Source of the DNA: Neurospora tetrasperma FGSC 2508
Taxonomy: Eukaryota > Ascomycota > Sordariomycetes > Sordariales > Sordariaceae
NCBI RefSeq assembly: GCF_000213175.1
Contig: NW_009799100.1
Location: forward strand, 730,409 to 794,408
Reading direction: 5' to 3'
Length of the DNA stretch: 64,000 nt
Position numbers and translations under genes: made by a program. The notes under the pieces were generated by a model. That model did no database searches and was not told where the DNA came from. It saw nothing but the letters and a program-made list of their open reading frames with translations. Shown one piece after another: positions 34,658-45,165 of this stretch (positions are counted from its first letter, which is position 1; every line of letters begins with the position of its first letter).

Positions 34658-36790
34658 CTTGATGGATGGGGTATCAGAACAAAATATTTCAAAGCTGAAA
34701 GTAAAATAACCGCGGTTTTAAGTCTTCAAGACTGTTCGATGTTTGCTGCTGGATGGATGAAGAGACGCAAAGATGAAAACGCTCTACGTTTCGCAAAGTA
34801 GTGGTATCAAAGTTGAAAGAGAAAACACAAGAGGATTCGATTGCTGATGATGGCGGAACAATATCATCATCTTGAGCGGCGGGGATCAGTGTCTCTTATA
34901 TGTCGCCGTCGGTAGGGTCCAAGGCGATAGTATCATGGTCTTGGCTCCTGTCATGGTGGGTGTGTGCTCTTTGGACCCCTGGGATGCTGGGATGTCCTCC
35001 CCATCAGACCAACCACGCGAGTCGCATTCGCGAACCCCTGATCTGCCTCTGACAAAGGAATCCATTCTGAGGGTGCCGTCTGGCGCCAGGCGTCGATCTG
35101 AACCATCTCAACCGAGCAGGTATCGCCGCAAGATCTCCAGGATGACGACAGATAGGGCAACTGCAGTGATGTTAATATGGCCGTACCCACACAGTGTCGT
35201 GGCAGCCAGCGCAGGGCCCCCACGGATTGGATGGCATACACAGTGTACACTGAAGCCATCCACATTCAGTCCGTCTCCAGCTCCGTATTGCCCATCGGAC
35301 CATATGTGGCCCCCCTTTCTTCGCATGCTCCGTGCATTCACCGTTGTCCTGAATCAATCTCCCATACGGGCTACCGTCAGTTTGGAGCGGACACAATGTG
35401 GATTAGGAGGAGTTGGAGGGTCCTACGGAACGGAACACGGCTAGGACGGTTGGAGCATAGGCGGCGGGCTTGACCATGTCGATGTCGTCAGAGGCCCCAG
35501 AAATGCTCAGATGTTGAGGGTCCTGGAGAACGGAGATTCTGGACAAAGAAGGAAAGGGATTGGCCGTCCTAGCAGGGCGACAAGTGGGCAAAATTTGTGG
35601 GACCGTTTGGCCACTACAACTGCACCACTGCGCGGCGCTAAGACAGGTGGCAGCAATCAGGAGACGACCCGGCACCCGGCACCCGGCGTCCGGCGTTGGC
35701 GCTGCCGCCGTCTTGACCGCTCACCACCCAATTTGGATATGGTTTTTTGCCAACAAGTGAACCTTGCCCCGCGACCTTGTCCGTGTGTGTCTTGCGTTCG
35801 CCGCCGTTGTTTGTCCGTTGTCCGGTCGGTTGTCAAGGTAGCGTTGCACTCTCACCGACGAGGCGCCATAACCGACCAAGGACCAAGGAAGATGGCACCA
35901 AACGGCACCAGAGAGATGAGAGAGAGCCCAAAGCGACGAGGTGAGTGCTGGCTCCAATGACAGCCCGGTGCCTGAAACTGACCGACAGTGATGTTCCATG
36001 AAGACCAAACATCAACAGCCAAACATGACTCGCGGTGGGCGAAGATCTCGAGAAGATCGGAGGCCGTAACGGGACAAGCTTGGCCTTGGCGCGTCCTTTT
36101 GTCATCCGTTGGAATGCCGGGCGGTCCCTCCGTCTGGCCTCTTGTCGGTGCTGCGTCCGTCCTGTTTTTGTGAGACCTTGTCGGCGTCCGACAGCGACAG
36201 CCCACCTCATCCCCGCCGCACGTGGGGCTCCGTGGGTCCTCCGTGCGTCATCGGTGGACCCCTAAAAATGCCGCTGGCGACCTATGGACTGAGGACTGAC
36301 CCAGCACTGATCCAACGCTGCGCTGACCCAGCAGCATGATGCATCGACCTCCTCACTCAGTGCAGTGCAGTGTCAGGAAGGATACCTTGGCAGGCCGCTG
36401 CGAGTGGCCCCGAGGGGAGTTGGCTACTCCCGACCTCTCTTCGCTTGTCTTTGTTTACCGCTACGAGTCTCAACAGGGAAATACGTGCAGATGAGCAGCT
36501 GCGGTCGTGTAGACCTCCGAATTGGATTTAACTGGCGCTTCCCGTGGGTTGTGTAACTTCTTTAGGCTATACCCATCCTCCTGTATCTTTGCTCCTGCGA
36601 TTTCTCTCTCTCACACTCATCATCAGCATTCATCCATCATCATCTTCTTCACCAGCAAACACAGAATTCTCTCATCAGCCTTGGCTTTTGACGAATAATA
36701 CCCCCCCCTTCTCCATCACAAAACAACACACAAGAAACCACCTAGTCAAGGATTGCTCCGACAATCCGTAATATCATCATCTCCTCCAAA
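34658..36790. other. divergent promoter region, HAD gene and aldo-keto reductase
   Basis: About 2.1 kb between divergently transcribed genes. Overlapping frames here have no recognisable motifs. The last 200 bp before 36791 are CT-rich, fitting the aldo-keto reductase leader. Confidence 0.5.
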
Positions 36791-37786
36791 ATGACTGGAT
36801 TCACCGCCGCCAACACCACCTACACTCTCAACAATGGAGTGAGAATCCCCGCCGTCGGATTCGGTACCTTTGCCAACGAGGGTGCCAAGGGCGAGACCTA
36901 CGCCGCCGTCAAGAAGGCCCTCGAGGTTGGGTACCGTCACCTCGACTGCGCGTGGTTCTACCAGAACGAGGACGAGGTCGGCCAGGCGCTTGCCGAGTTC
37001 CTTGAGAACCACAAGGACGTCAAGCGCGAGGACATCTTCATCTGCACCAAGGTGTGGAACCACCTGCACGAGCCCGAGGATGTCAAGTGGAGCTTGCAGA
37101 ACTCCCTCGATAAGCTCAAGGTTGACTACGTCGACCTCTTCCTCATCCACTGGCCCATTGCCGCCGAGAAGGACGAGGCCACCAACATGCCCAAGATCGG
37201 CGCCGATGGCAAGTACATCATCAAGAAGGAGCTCACCGAGAACCCCGAGCCAACATGGCGGGCCATGGAGGATCTCGTGGATGCCGGCAAGACGCGGTCC
37301 ATTGGTGTTTCCAACTGGACCATCCCCGGCCTGCAGAAGCTCCTCAAGTTTGCTCGCATCAAGCCGACCGTCAACCAGATTGAAATCCACCCCTTCCTCC
37401 CCAACACGGAGCTCGTCGAGTTCTGCTTCAAGAACCAGATCATCCCTACTGCCTACTCTCCTCTCGGCTCGCAGAACCAGGTCCCATCGACGGGCGAGCG
37501 TGTCCGTGATGACCCCACTCTCAAGGCCGTTGCTGAGCGCAGCGGGCACAACCTTGCCCAGGTGCTCCTGGCCTGGGGTCTCCGCAGAGGCTACGTCGTG
37601 CTCCCCAAGAGCTCGACCCCCTCGCGTATCGAGAGCAACTTCCAGATTCCCGTCCTCCGCGACGAGGACTTCAAGGCCATCCAGGAGGTTGCCAAGGGCC
37701 GCCACTGCCGCTTCGTCAACATGAAGGACACCTTTGGCTACGATGTCTGGCCCGAGGAGTCCGACGGTCAGCTCAAGCAGGAGTAA
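36791..37786 (+). CDS. NADPH-dependent aldo-keto reductase
   Basis: A single-exon gene, 331 residues, the usual length for the family. It folds as a TIM barrel and reduces aldehydes or ketones with NADPH in the cytosol. The catalytic tetrad is complete: Asp52 and Tyr57 in HLDCAWFYQNE, Lys87 in CTKVW and His120 in LIHWP. The strand with GVSNWTIPGL and NQIEIHPFLP binds the nicotinamide region, and PKSSTPSRIESNFQ is the NADPH 2'-phosphate loop. The closest described fungal relatives are the GCY1/glycerol dehydrogenase type enzymes, so glycerol/dihydroxyacetone or sugar-derived aldehydes are likely substrates, but specificity cannot be read from sequence. The start context (CTCCAAAATGACT) and the CT-rich leader support the chosen ATG. 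Confidence 0.95.
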   Translation: MTGFTAANTTYTLNNGVRIPAVGFGTFANEGAKGETYAAVKKALEVGYRHLDCAWFYQNEDEVGQALAEFLENHKDVKREDIFICTKVWNHLHEPEDVKWSLQNSLDKLKVDYVDLFLIHWPIAAEKDEATNMPKIGADGKYIIKKELTENPEPTWRAMEDLVDAGKTRSIGVSNWTIPGLQKLLKFARIKPTVNQIEIHPFLPNTELVEFCFKNQIIPTAYSPLGSQNQVPSTGERVRDDPTLKAVAERSGHNLAQVLLAWGLRRGYVVLPKSSTPSRIESNFQIPVLRDEDFKAIQEVAKGRHCRFVNMKDTFGYDVWPEESDGQLKQE

Positions 37787-38882
37787 ATGTTGTGTTGTGG
37801 AGTTTTTTGTCGAGACGATTTAATGACTGGGATGCAGGCGGGTCAACGGGAACGGAACGATTAGAGCGGTTGGATAGCAAAATTCCTTTGTATTGGATAC
37901 CTTAGAATGATAGACATCACTTGGTAGATGGTCAAGCAAGCGGGTGGATTAGTTGCTCTTCTCATGTGTGGAATTGGAACTATTTTCGAGTATCTGTGTG
38001 TTGAATGTTCTATTGTGATTTGTGACGTCGTTATTCATGTTCAACCTCAGTTCTCATCTCTTCAGTTTCATTGCTTACAAAGTCCAATCAAACGAACTGA
38101 AATCAAAGTCTTGACTCGCAATTGTGAAGTTCGACCAGGAACCGACTCATTGATGCGGCCATTCCCGTCCCGCCGGGTGCTCCTGCCCGTTTGATCGCCA
38201 GCACAGACCTCCAATTTCTGTTCGCAACCACCAAGCTTGGAGTGGAGGAGCGCGGTTTCCATCTTCGCGATTGAGATCATCCCTGATTCCACTTGACATT
38301 TTCACCTGCGTTTCATATTGCGCGTCTCATTTCCCCCACCATCATATCGCTCATCACGGAAGCAGCGACCCGCCAAGCCGATCCATGATCAATCTTATGC
38401 CAAGAGAAGAAACACACTGACGAGGCCATCCGCCCTCGATTCTCACACTCCCTCCGGTTAGACTCCAGCTGATCGTCAACACCATGAAGACGGGATGTAC
38501 CGGAATATGTTTTGTCTCACTCTCTAGACCTACGTTCGCGTTTCTATCAGCTAGGCCAATCGATCATTGGGGCCTCCCAAATACTTTGGTACCTAGTTTT
38601 ATCACTGTCAGAACAGAGGCTGAAGAAATAACTTCAACTCATCAACGTGGTCCATGAAATAAACACTGAGCACCTTGCAAGCAAGACCTTGGTTCACTCT
38701 CCAATTAGCTTCTACTTCCATTCTGCCGCATCACGCTCCTTTTTCCAACTGCACCACATTGTCAGTAACATTCCCCACGAATACCTCAACCTGGGTACCC
38801 TCTCCATATCTCTTCATCATCCACCCGTCTGTCCCCGCCACCCCCCCGGTATCTCCAGACTCCAGCATCCCCCATTCTACAC
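37787..38882. other. intergenic, nothing recognised
   Basis: 3' flanks of convergent genes. No coding-like frame is evident. Confidence 0.5.
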
Positions 38883-39809
38883 TCAAACACTCCAAACCCC
38901 TATCTGGTCTACGTACTTCCACACTCCTCCACGACCAGGCATCAACGCTCTCACCCTCCCATTTCCCCCTTCCCCTTCTCCTTCCCCTTCTCCATCCACC
39001 GTCACCCAAATCCACCAATGCGCCCACCAACATCCCTGCCCCCACCTCCACGGCTTCAAACATGCACAGCACACATCGCATACCATGACCGGACAACTCG
39101 ACATCCACACCTGCCTTTCGGGAATTTTACCGTTCTCGTCCACCAGCTCTAGTTGCTGGTAACGAGGCTTATTAGAGTTGACGAGCTGGTTGAAATAGAC
39201 CTCGAGAGCAGGGAGTTTATCTCGGCCGTCGGAACAGGGCCAACAGCAGAGGGAGTTGTGACGGAGGCAGAATTCGGTAAGGGGAGAGTAGGTTTTGGGG
39301 GGTGGGATGGGTGGTGGTGGCGGAAGTGGTCTGGGGGTGATGAGGTCGGCGATGGTTGGGCGGGTGGCGAGCCAGGCTTCGCGGTCGAAGGATGATGATG
39401 GTGGTGGTGTGCGTTCTGGCTGCATTTGGGTGGATTGTAGAGGATTCGCCCTGTCTTTGTCTTCGTCCTCGTCTTCAAGCATGCGTTGTAACTGACTGAG
39501 TATTTGGGTGGGATTGGGTTCGGGGCGGTACCCTTGTGGTGAATCGCTGTTTGGAACTGGGCAATGTGTGGGTGGAGGTATGCCATTGCTTTCGAGGTCA
39601 CTCTCGTGAATCGAGGCATTGAGTTCCAGTTTACGGCGAGTGTCTTCGCAACAAGCGGATCTGTCTGAATCGGGGACGTAGGCGGCGTGAGAAGGAAGTG
39701 AAGGATCGACGTCATCATTTCGGGAATTGTTACGTGCAGCGTTGTCATCAAGTCCGAGAAGTTGACGAGCTGTGAGGCCCGATGAAGTCTTATCCGCTGT
39801 GAAAGACAT
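38883..39809 (-). CDS. hypothetical protein with Cys-rich segment
   Basis: An open frame of 308 residues from an ATG in good context (CTACAATGTC). The first two thirds are polar and probably disordered, with DEDEDKD and a Pro run. A more ordered block follows: CLRHNSLCCWPCSDG, then ALEVYFNQLVNSNKPRYQQL, then CPVMVCDVCCACLKPW. The spaced cysteines could bind metal. The last 60 residues are GEGEGE-type low complexity. They may be intronic or in the wrong frame, since an overlapping minus frame (38731-39108) also looks coding and a GTATGC site follows CPVM. Family not recognised. Confidence 0.5.
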   Translation of the reverse strand: MSFTADKTSSGLTARQLLGLDDNAARNNSRNDDVDPSLPSHAAYVPDSDRSACCEDTRRKLELNASIHESDLESNGIPPPTHCPVPNSDSPQGYRPEPNPTQILSQLQRMLEDEDEDKDRANPLQSTQMQPERTPPPSSSFDREAWLATRPTIADLITPRPLPPPPPIPPPKTYSPLTEFCLRHNSLCCWPCSDGRDKLPALEVYFNQLVNSNKPRYQQLELVDENGKIPERQVWMSSCPVMVCDVCCACLKPWRWGQGCWWAHWWIWVTVDGEGEGEGEGGNGRVRALMPGRGGVWKYVDQIGVWSV

Positions 39810-41455
39810 TGTAGCTGCCTTCCAGCATTCCTTCGGAAGTTCAAGTAACGCCGACCGGATCGTGAATTGATATAACCTGTCCTTAGGTTGAGTTGATCAA
39901 GGCTTGAAGACCAGTAGACAGCGCTCTCCAGATACAAGGTTGGTAAAAGATACGTCCCGTCAGGATGAGATGATGCGATCTCTTGTCGCTCATGTTGGTG
40001 ACTGGGCAAATGCCGATGCGCATACAAAGAATGATTGTTGGTGTTGGACGTGGCCTTGTCCCTGCATTTATGTGAATATTCTTTGTTTTGCGATGTGGGC
40101 TATTGGCCCTAGTCATGGCCCTGGGCAAACGAGTACTATCGTTGGATGAATAGTCTTACGATGAAGGTATCGAATGAAGTGCACGTGGTGTAGTGGCCGA
40201 TTGTTGGTCATACAAGCAGCGAAGATAGATCAATGATCTTCTGGAAGCAAAGAACCACTGCCATACAACAACGTCTCGAGATGCGAAATGGATAATGGGA
40301 AGCTATCGACATAATGATCACTAGAGGTATAATTCGCAAGCCCAGGTGCTATAACAGCTGCTCACAAGTGTTCTTTTCTGGCCAATGCGATGGTTGGTCT
40401 GATGAGGATGAATCTTGTGACAGGATACCAGGGCAGTTCTGAGGACCCATTCTTTCCAGTGACCCAGTACACCTTCCCAAAGTACATCTCTCGCTGTAAT
40501 ACACACCATCTTCTCTGCCCGGCAACAGCAATCACCCTCCGGTCTCTGTACTAGCCAAACTCGAAGCAGCCGCAACACACGCACCCAAAAAAAAACTACC
40601 AAAGAAATGGCGCCCAACTTTATCAGACAGTCGTCTATACCACAACAAATTTGGTTAAGACGAGAGCAATGCCTCTCCTTGTTCTCTTACATTTCCTTCT
40701 TCTAGCCTGCCACCTCCTCAGCATCTCATAAACCTTTGCAATGGTCTTATCAAACCTTGCCCTTCTCTCCTCCCTCGCCTTCGCTTTCTTCGCTGCCATC
40801 TTCTGCTCCTTAGTTGTCTTAATGGGCTTTCCGAACTCATCGAGATGTTACGCTACTGTTTTGCCCTTCTGCCTACGTGTGTCCGGCTCGAGCGACGTGC
40901 GCCGCCCCTTCTCCGTTTTGGGTCTCTCGCAATGCCTGTTTCAGTCGGAACTGTTCCATCAACATTCGGATATAGGATCCATTTTCACCTATCTTAGATA
41001 ACGCTCGTATGTATTGATACCTACACCTTGGTTCATACACCACTACTATCTTGCTCCGGGAGATGGTTCATCTCACTTTGGATGTAGCGCGGGTCAGAGC
41101 TAGGGCGAGAGAATCGTGCGGTGTTTCTGCTGAGCTTGGTGACATGGCTGGGGGATTACCTATGTTGATACCTTGGCCAACTTTTTATTTGCTATCCAAT
41201 GTGGCTGCAAAGTTCGCAATAGAATCCGCGAAGTTAGGGGTGCATCTTAATAGTTGCGCTGCCGCTGGGCACAGTTCCATTCCTTGGCACGTGTGAGTCG
41301 AGCAAATCATCCAGGAAAAACATCGCGAATCTTACCGCTTTGTCAGCTGAGCCTATCGTGGTGAAACCAGTTATACATGCCGTAAGGGTTTAGCTGGATA
41401 TTCGAGGCTCATGTGCTTTGTAGCGGTGGAAGTAGAACGGAATCCTTTCAATGTA
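39810..41455. other. intergenic, no supported gene
   Basis: Short frames on both strands without motifs. No repeat noticed before the MITE-like element. Confidence 0.45.
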
Positions 41456-41739
41456 CCGTAGAAACTCGCCAGATTGGCAAACCTCTACTGCCAGAAAACC
41501 AGGTTATTTGGGCAGAATAAGTACTACAGTCCTGTAAGGTTCACGTCCGGCTGCCTGCACAGAAATGTGTGTGTGCTAGGGTGGAGGGCAATTGTCACTG
41601 GTCGGTGGCTTGTTAACTCGGCCTTTTTGAATTGCACTCAAACTGGGCCAGCAGAGCACATTCGGTATGCTGCCTCCTGTGCTTACTGTCGGGCGCTCAA
41701 AGAGGGATAGTCTTTTGCCAATCTGGCGAGTCTCTACGG
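41456..41739. mobile_element. MITE candidate, 284 bp, TA flanks
   Basis: The left end CCGTAGAAACTCGCCAGATT continues to GGCAAA (to 41481). The right end (41714-41739) is its reverse complement with one mismatch, so the termini are 26-bp inverted repeats. Each end is flanked by TA (41454-41455 and 41740-41741), the Tc1/mariner-type target duplication. The interior has no transposase-like frame, which fits a non-autonomous element. Confidence 0.65.
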
Positions 41740-41741
41740 TA

Positions 41742-42859
41742 GGCCAGAATTCTTACTGTGATATGCCGGATTCTTACTATCTTGAGGGTGCCCAACAACT
41801 TGATCAAGGCAAATATATGCTGACCTTTACAGCGTTGCTTGGTATTGGTCCTTTGGCGGACGATGCTTTGTTGCCCAGCCGCCAACACCTTCTGCTGTCT
41901 CGCATCTCGAACAAGGGAACGAAGACGGAGTGGGTTGGTATTTCATGGTCGCTTCTGGATTTGTAGGAAAGGCGGGACAAGCGGAATGATTCGGGACACG
42001 AATGACTGCAGGAACTTGTTAGTCGCATGAGAGGGTTGAAGGCAGAGAGGACAGGAGCAGGAGCAGTTGGAATGTCGTCGTGCTGCGGGCCCGAACGCCG
42101 ACTCACCAAGCATTAGACCCCACTTCGTCCCAGTATATCAACCAATCAGATATTACACATTCGGTGGTTGTTTTCCGCTTTGGGAAGGCGCGAGCAACGA
42201 CGGGGAAGCTGCGTTCTCAGCGTTCCTTCTTCCCACCGACAACTTCCTGCACAAGAAAACCCAAACCAGTCTCTGCCTGCAGTGCTTTTCAACAACTTCC
42301 ATGATTTCCTGATGGCAACGGACCTCAGTAACACTCGCCCTTACTCCCGTCAGCATCACAATACATGACGGGAATCCAGCAATCACCCTTTAGGACACTG
42401 CAGGTGCAAGCAGCCAGGACAGCGCACTTCAACCTGCCCAGGCAATCCCTCGTGTCTGTGAGTGGCACGAGAGATCCAAAGACAACGCTCCTACTCACCG
42501 TGCGGTTCAACCTACAGGTAGTTGCCTGGAAGCCATGGCGCACCTTGTTCTTTTTTGCCCTTCTCTTTCAGTACTTAAAGGTTGGTTTCCCTGGAACAGA
42601 GAATGACAGGATTCTTTCGCTTTTTCCCCCCATACTATCAAGCCGGATGCTTTTTGTTTTTTTGTTTCTTGTTTTTTTTGGAGAACAGTCAATACTTTAG
42701 ACAACAATCAGTAAGTCAGATCAGCCAATCCATCCATTCAAACGCAAACTGACACTCTCATTTCACCAGTCCCACCAAGTATCAAACTTGTCTGTTAGCG
42801 CTCGCCGCAAACGGCCTGCCACTACCATATTCCAACCGCGATCCAGCACCGATCTCACC
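41742..42859. other. intergenic, no supported gene
   Basis: Several short frames overlap on both strands, none with a domain. The last 200 bp have the CT/CA-rich look of a leader for the gene at 42860. Confidence 0.45.
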
Positions 42860-43951
42860 ATGTATCAACCACAATTTAACCTCAGCCTCCCCCCCTTACC
42901 CAGGGTCTCCATCTACCAACAAGCCCACGCCCAAGTCCTCAAAAAAATCGGACCAACCCCTGATCTCTCCGCTGAAGAGCGCATCCTCTACATCATGGAC
43001 CTAATCCGTTGCTCCATCTGTTCCCGCCTCGGTATGATGCCTCTGTGCTTGAATAGACCAGGACCTGTGGCCTCTGAACACGTTCAAGTTGCGATCATGA
43101 GCTTGGGACAGCCAAAGGTATGGAAGTCAGAGAGGGAGAAGTGGATGGGATTTGCAGAGGAGAACTTGGGAGTTCAGGTTACTGAAAGGGTTATCGTTGC
43201 TCAGGATACTGAAATGACGGAGAGGATGACTTCTGATGAGTTGGTGAAGAAAGGTGGAGAGGGAGTCATGATTGGGAATACAAAGGGGAAGAGTCCGGCC
43301 AAGAGACTTGATGGCGACAAGAAGGAGGGAGGAAACAAAGTTGAGGAGGATGAGGAAGCTGAGGAAGCTGGAAGGATATCTTAGAAGGAGATCCTGGCTG
43401 GGTTGAAGATTGTGGAGATGGAAATGGATTCTTCGAAGACGTCTTCACCGGATAACTTTCCTCTGATCAGGTCTTCGCTGGAGTTGGTGGAGTATAGGCT
43501 GGAGCACATGAAGGAGGTCTTCGTACCGCTTGTCGCTCGGATTAACAATGCTTTACTGGATGAGAAGGGGGTGGAGCAGAAGCTGGCGGCTATGGAGAAA
43601 GGGCTTGCTTCGAACCAAGTTGACAAAGAGGGAGGAGGAGGTGGGGAAGCCTCTAAGAATTTCATGCTGTTTTCGCTCGAGTACAAGTCTCTGGTCGCGA
43701 ACTTGACTGCTCTGGAAAAGCTGTTTGTTGAGCATGGTATTCCCGCGTACGTGTCCCCCTACTATTCTACAGAGGAGAAGTTGGATTCCATGGAGCAGAT
43801 GCTTGTTTCCGAGATAGAGACGATGATGATCTTGAACGAGGTACCAGCTATGAGCACAGAGGTCCAGTCAAGGTTTAGGCCTCTGATGGAAAAGTTGGCT
43901 ACCCTGGAGAAGATGTATACTGCTGCGATGGGAAAGGCAATGCGCATTTAG
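42860..43951 (+). pseudogene. acidic coiled-coil-like protein interrupted by in-frame TAG
   Basis: From ATG 42860 (context TCACCATGTA) one frame runs to a stop at 43951, broken only by TAG at 43382-43384. Before it come MYQPQFNLSLPPLPRVSIYQ, a compact segment with RCSICSRLGMMPLC, and a Lys/Glu-rich linker. After it the frame continues KEILAGLKIVEMEMD into a helical, leucine-heptad-like region (LVEYRLEHMKEVFVPLVARI, NLTALEKLFVEHGI) ending KMYTAAMGKAMRI. The two halves read as one protein. Either this allele has a nonsense mutation or the TAG ends a tiny 45-nt in-frame intron (43340-43384, GTTGAG..CTTAG). Family not recognised. Typed as pseudogene because the uninterrupted frame is broken as it stands. 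Confidence 0.55.
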
Positions 43952-43986
43952 TGAAGGAGTTCCACAAACACTATTATTAATCGATT

Positions 43987-44760
43987 TCAATTGATAGGCA
44001 GAGCACCGAAGATAGTATTCCAGGCTTCCAAAGGCTCGTGTAATCGAAGCTTTCTTTTCATTTTTGAAACTTCTCTCAGAAATGCCAAACTCTTGCCGCA
44101 TTCGAAGACAGGCATCAAGTGATCAATGCTCAGCGGTCGTCGTTTATAACGAGTAATGATACGTGTCGTGCCGACAGCATACGATAGCACTTCACCGTTG
44201 AGCTTCTCTGTATGCAGCTCTTCAATATCTTTGTTGGTAGCCACGTCGATCTCGCTTCTCCGGGATCGCCTCGAGATACTTTTAACCACAGTTGCCGCCG
44301 AGTCTCAAGGTCAGGTAGCCGTAGGTCAGCGCAAGGTGTATGCGAAACTTCATCGCGGCATCAAACGACCGGACGCCGCTGATGATTAGGAACACGATCC
44401 CTGAGAAGTACGCGACATGCTTCAGGGAAGGGTGTTGGTAAGTATAGAGAGACGTCACTAAAAGTTGGTATAGTATGGTTCCAACACGGAGGATCCGCAC
44501 CGACTACACTACAAGGTATTTCGGTTGGCCTTGTAACCTTTTGTACCGTTGCGTTTCTCCAGGAACACATCATCAGCTTCATCGAGTAGCACGGCCGCCT
44601 TCCTCTTCGGCCATTTCCATTTTGTGGCGTAGTGCGATAATTCTCTGAGAAACCCCTCAAACGCAAAGGCCCAGACAGTTGTCTCGGGTTAACTCTCCAA
44701 TTGAGCTGGATATCAGAGGCAGTCTCCGTTCGTCGAAGTGAGCATGGCGTACTGGCCATT
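43987..44760 (-). pseudogene. decayed AAA+ ATPase fragment
   Basis: Three minus-strand blocks line up with the fungal AAA+ ATPase core in the right order but in different frames. First (about 44550-44600) is AVLLDEADDVFLEKRNG, the Walker B motif; it follows a GDCL.YPAQLES segment like the GDLG..P..VE region of the family. Next (about 44320-44400) is IISGVRSFDAAMKFRIHLAL, matching the sensor/arginine-finger region (TNR.G.FDEAF.SRIHLAL). Last (43987-44289) is KLNGEVLSYAVGTTRIITRY followed by PLSIDHL, the C-terminal lid. Stops and frameshifts separate the blocks, and the Walker A part upstream was not found, so it is a relic. Confidence 0.65.
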
Positions 44761-44856
44761 GCCGTAGCTGATTGAGTTGCCTGCGGTCGCTATCGTTCCA
44801 GATCCGCCGGGACTTACAGGTAACGATAAAACCAGCCTCTTGCCCTTTTACATGTC

Positions 44857-45165
44857 TTGGTCCTGGGTATTGTCAGGGACCAAGCGATTCTCCACGAGCG
44901 CTCATGGGAGGCTTTTCTGGGTATTATGGAGGAGCAGAGACTCCCAGATATCTGGCTTCCAGTCGATAAGTCGAAGACAGTCCAGCCATTACCGAAAACC
45001 GGGTTGTTTTGTTATTTTGTTGCTGGGCAGAAGCCCATGATGTTGGGCGGGCAGAAAGTAAGGACCGCACGTCTGGATTGGCGACGACAGTCTTGCGTTC
45101 GGAAAATGATTTCTTCTAAAGTTTTAGTATCCGGTCCAAGACAGCTCTTGCTGTTCCTATATTGA
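44857..45165 (+). pseudogene. coding-like fragment, family unknown
   Basis: A plus-strand frame with strongly protein-like sequence (ERSWEAFLGIMEEQRLPDIW, LPKTGLFCYFVAGQKP, GGQKVRTARLDWRR). It has no good start or intron and is surrounded by broken frames. It is on the opposite strand to the AAA+ relic, so it belongs to another degraded gene. Confidence 0.3.

Noticed and set aside
36746-37705. 319-codon minus-strand frame
   Set aside because: Antisense shadow of the aldo-keto reductase, which has a complete catalytic tetrad.
44777-45040. P-loop-like PPGLTGNDKTSLL on the plus strand
   Set aside because: It resembles Walker A but is on the strand opposite the AAA+ relic, with two extra residues in the loop. 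Probably chance.
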